Shown here piece after piece: positions 62,061 through 64,000 of a stretch of DNA of 64,000 nucleotides; the stretch's first letter is position 1; the number at the start of each line of letters is the position of its first letter. Location of the stretch: NCBI GenBank assembly GCA_028822935.1, contig JAPKCM010000014.1, positions 1-64,000 on the forward strand. The letters run 5' to 3'. A program made the position numbers and the translations under genes. The stretch comes from Akkermansiaceae bacterium. GTDB taxonomy: Bacteria; Verrucomicrobiota; Verrucomicrobiia; Verrucomicrobiales; Akkermansiaceae. Under the pieces are notes generated by a model. It was not told the origin of the DNA and made no database searches. It saw only the letters and a list, made by a program, of their open reading frames with translations.

Positions 62061-62173
62061 TCTAGCCTTGGCGGAAGCAGGCGTCAAGTTCGCGGAAGCT
62101 ATTCGCGGAGCCTCCCCCCGCGCCATCCAAAGTACGCCGTTTGACCTGACTAAAATCCCGAGTGCACCAGTAA

Positions 62174-62362
62174 ATGAAGTCCGATCTACACTTTCAAGTG
62201 ATTGATCACGGAGGCGGGCTTGTCGCCTTCGTTGAGATCGTTCCCGTTCCCGTGGATCACGCGGAAACGTCGTGCTGTTTCGTGAAATTTAAAGGGGTGG
62301 CCTCTGTGCTCAGAAAGAGGAGATTTCTTAATTTCGATCCGTGGCTATTAGAGCAAGAATAA
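62174..62362 (+). CDS. doubtful 62-residue frame
   Basis: A frame MKSDLHFQVIDHGGGLVAFVEIV, with VDHAETSCCFVKFKG and ending in RFLNFDPWLLEQE. It overlaps the 3' end of recQ on the opposite strand by 35 bases. No Shine-Dalgarno and no recognised family. It may be a true small gene or chance. Confidence 0.25.
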   Translation: MKSDLHFQVIDHGGGLVAFVEIVPVPVDHAETSCCFVKFKGVASVLRKRRFLNFDPWLLEQE

Positions 62363-64000
62363 AGCGAATCTGGCCGTAGCGAATCTTTTTTCCGGCGGCT
62401 TCATAGATTGGCTTCAAGGCTTCACGGCCCAATTCTTTCACCAACTTCCTGACGATCGCTTCTTCTGTCTCGTTCACGTATTTTCTAGGCTCGATCGCTT
62501 CGCCCTCCTCGAAAAGCTTGGCGAGATGATTCTCAATCGTGCTGACACCAAGCGCCCTTTTTTCTGAAATTTCTTCTACCGTGAGGTTCTCTTTCAGGTG
62601 CTCCAAGGTGACATAATAAGTATCACTGAGCGGACGCTTGATCTTGGAGATCGGGTGGGTCGAGGTCGGGAGCTTGGCGAGCCTCTTCTCACGCACGTCG
62701 GGGTGCTCCGAGAGGTATTTGCCCAACCCGGTGAGGACGGCCTCTCCAAATTTCTCAAATTTCTCCTGCCCCATGCCATGGAGCGCGAGAAATCCCTCAC
62801 GAGATTCCGGCATGAGCGCGGTCATTTGGCGTAAGGTCCGGTCGCTCGCTACCACGAAAGGCGGCACTGATTTTTCATCTGCAATGGTTTTGCGTAAAGC
62901 GCGGAGATGTTCGAAAAGCTCTGGATCGTATGAAAAATCCTCCTCAACCGCCCGGGTGCGACCGCCTTTTTCGGGCTCGACTCGCTGATCCTGTTGGATT
63001 TCAAAGGTCTCCTTCCCTCGCATGATTTCCAAAGCCCGCTGGGTGAGCTTTGGGATGGCATAATCTCCCGGTGGAATTGTGAGCACCTGCTCACTCACGA
63101 GGGTGTCAAAAAGGAAGCGCCAGCGGGCCTTCGGACGATCTTTTCCCGCGCCGTAGGTCTTGAGTTGATCATGCCCCATCTCGCGGATTTTCTGCGTGTT
63201 CGCTCCCACCACGATATCGCAAACATGCACCGCCCCGAATCGCTCGCCACTCCGAACAATCGCGGAAAGAAGTATCTGCGCATCGCGCGTGGCATCCTTC
63301 ATTTCAAAATTCCCGGCGCAAAAATCACATCCGCCACAATTTTTCTCGGCGAGAGTTTCTCCAAAATACCCGAGCAACCCACGCCGACGACACTGCGGCT
63401 GGGAGCCGAAAGATTCCATCGACTTGAGCAAGTCCAGCGAGCGTGCCCGTTCCGTGGTATCCTCGATCTCATCGATGAAGCGACGAATCTTGAAGCCGTC
63501 GCCCGATGAATAAAGAAGGAGGCAGTGAGAAGGCTCGCCATCGCGCCCCGCCCGCCCGGTTTCCTGATAGTAGCTCTCGATGTTTTTCGGAAGGTCGCCG
63601 TGAATCACGAAACGCACATCCGGTTTGTCGATCCCCATCCCGAAGGCGACCGTCGCCACGATGACGCGGCAGTTGTCTCGCAGAAAAGCTTCCTGCGTTG
63701 CCGAGCGCTCGGCATTTTGCATCCCGGCATGATAAGCCTGCGCATCGATGCCATTGCGTCGAAGCATCTCCGCGGTGGATTCCACCGACTTGCGACTGGT
63801 GCGATAAATGATCCCGCATTGCCCCTCGCGCTCCTTGATGAAGGTCACGATCTGCCGCTGCCAATCCTTCTTCGCCCTTACCTCATAATAGAGATTCTTC
63901 CGGTCAAACGACGCCCGGACCTTGACCGCATCCCCTAGTTTAAGATGACGCTCGATATCCTCCGCCACTTGATGCGTCGCGGTTGCGGTAAAGGCCGCCA
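62328..64000 (-). CDS. recQ: ATP-dependent DNA helicase RecQ (5' end outside the window)
   Basis: The C-terminal part of RecQ runs off the right edge; the visible frame begins inside helicase motif III (TATAT, about 63970-63990). The second RecA lobe has GIIYRTSRKSVE, AYHAGMQNAERSATQEAFL, VATVAFGMGIDKPDVRFVIHGDLPKNIESYYQETGRAGRDG (motifs V-VI). The zinc-binding RQC cysteines are in CRRRGLLGYFGE and CGGCDFCAG. A winged-helix and an HRDC domain (about YDPELFEHLRALRK) follow, then about 130 further residues. It unwinds DNA for repair. Confidence 0.93.
   Translation of the reverse strand, partial: AAFTATATHQVAEDIERHLKLGDAVKVRASFDRKNLYYEVRAKKDWQRQIVTFIKEREGQCGIIYRTSRKSVESTAEMLRRNGIDAQAYHAGMQNAERSATQEAFLRDNCRVIVATVAFGMGIDKPDVRFVIHGDLPKNIESYYQETGRAGRDGEPSHCLLLYSSGDGFKIRRFIDEIEDTTERARSLDLLKSMESFGSQPQCRRRGLLGYFGETLAEKNCGGCDFCAGNFEMKDATRDAQILLSAIVRSGERFGAVHVCDIVVGANTQKIREMGHDQLKTYGAGKDRPKARWRFLFDTLVSEQVLTIPPGDYAIPKLTQRALEIMRGKETFEIQQDQRVEPEKGGRTRAVEEDFSYDPELFEHLRALRKTIADEKSVPPFVVASDRTLRQMTALMPESREGFLALHGMGQEKFEKFGEAVLTGLGKYLSEHPDVREKRLAKLPTSTHPISKIKRPLSDTYYVTLEHLKENLTVEEISEKRALGVSTIENHLAKLFEEGEAIEPRKYVNETEEAIVRKLVKELGREALKPIYEAAGKKIRYGQIRFILALIATDRN

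Overview
The window looks like chromosomal DNA of a Verrucomicrobium, probably from the Verrucomicrobiales side of the PVC group. This rests on gene content: FG-GAP/ASPIC-UnbV lipoproteins, a Planctomycete-type DUF1587-1592-1588-1585 cytochrome-like protein paired with a Tat-exported DUF1552 protein, a type I sulfatase, DUF1080 and DUF3472 proteins, several Gfo/Idh/MocA oxidoreductases and a GxxExxY relic. Many genes lack a clear Shine-Dalgarno sequence and several use TTG or GTG starts. No rRNA, tRNA, CRISPR array, phage or intact insertion sequence was seen.

Layout: (1) 0-6.3 kb, two minus-strand secreted beta-propeller/ASPIC lipoproteins, bracketed by a GC-rich direct repeat. (2) 6.9-10.6 kb, the DUF1592-type/DUF1552 pair. 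(3) 10.9-14.3 kb, minus strand: decayed reading frames, a four-carbon acid sugar kinase (DUF1537), a GxxExxY relic and a sulfatase. (4) 14.7-20.2 kb, a coupled catabolic operon: class I aldolase, GlcD, GlcF, Gfo/Idh dehydrogenase, PfkB kinase. (5) 20.2-25.9 kb: DUF3472 and DUF1080 secreted proteins, an acyl-CoA desaturase with a partner gene, and PdxA with a 41-codon follower. (6) 26.2-30.2 kb: a four-gene operon (DapA-like, LacI regulator, TIM-barrel isomerase, Gfo/Idh) behind a perfect palindrome that may be the LacI operator. (7) 30.6-33.8 kb: phosphatase, GT81 synthase and glycerate kinase, which fits glucosylglycerate metabolism. (8) 33.8-37.4 kb: a kexin-like secreted protease. (9) 37.6-44.2 kb: an NfeD relic, then HemN-like radical SAM, chorismate-lyase-like and halogenase-like flavoenzyme genes, then Gfo/Idh, GT4 and thioesterase genes. 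(10) 44.2-50 kb: an AT-rich island, rhomboid protease, ABC-F ATPase, HU and a YiiX-like hydrolase. (11) 50-64 kb: housekeeping genes (aroC, CvpA-like, gatB, phosphoesterase, MlaE, pdhA-pdhB, hexose-6-phosphate mutarotase, thioredoxin, rdgB, rpe, an STN/TPR protein, recQ).

The accessory part reads as a saprophytic, polysaccharide-degrading lifestyle: secreted hydrolases and sulfatase outside, and sugar-acid, aldolase and dehydrogenase modules inside. The best candidates for undescribed biology are the radical SAM/chorismate lyase/flavoenzyme operon, a predicted three-way-junction RNA after pdhB, a perfect 12-bp hairpin at the rpe start, a mobile palindrome that has entered an ABC-F coding sequence, and the LacI-palindrome operon. 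All are sequence readings without database searches.
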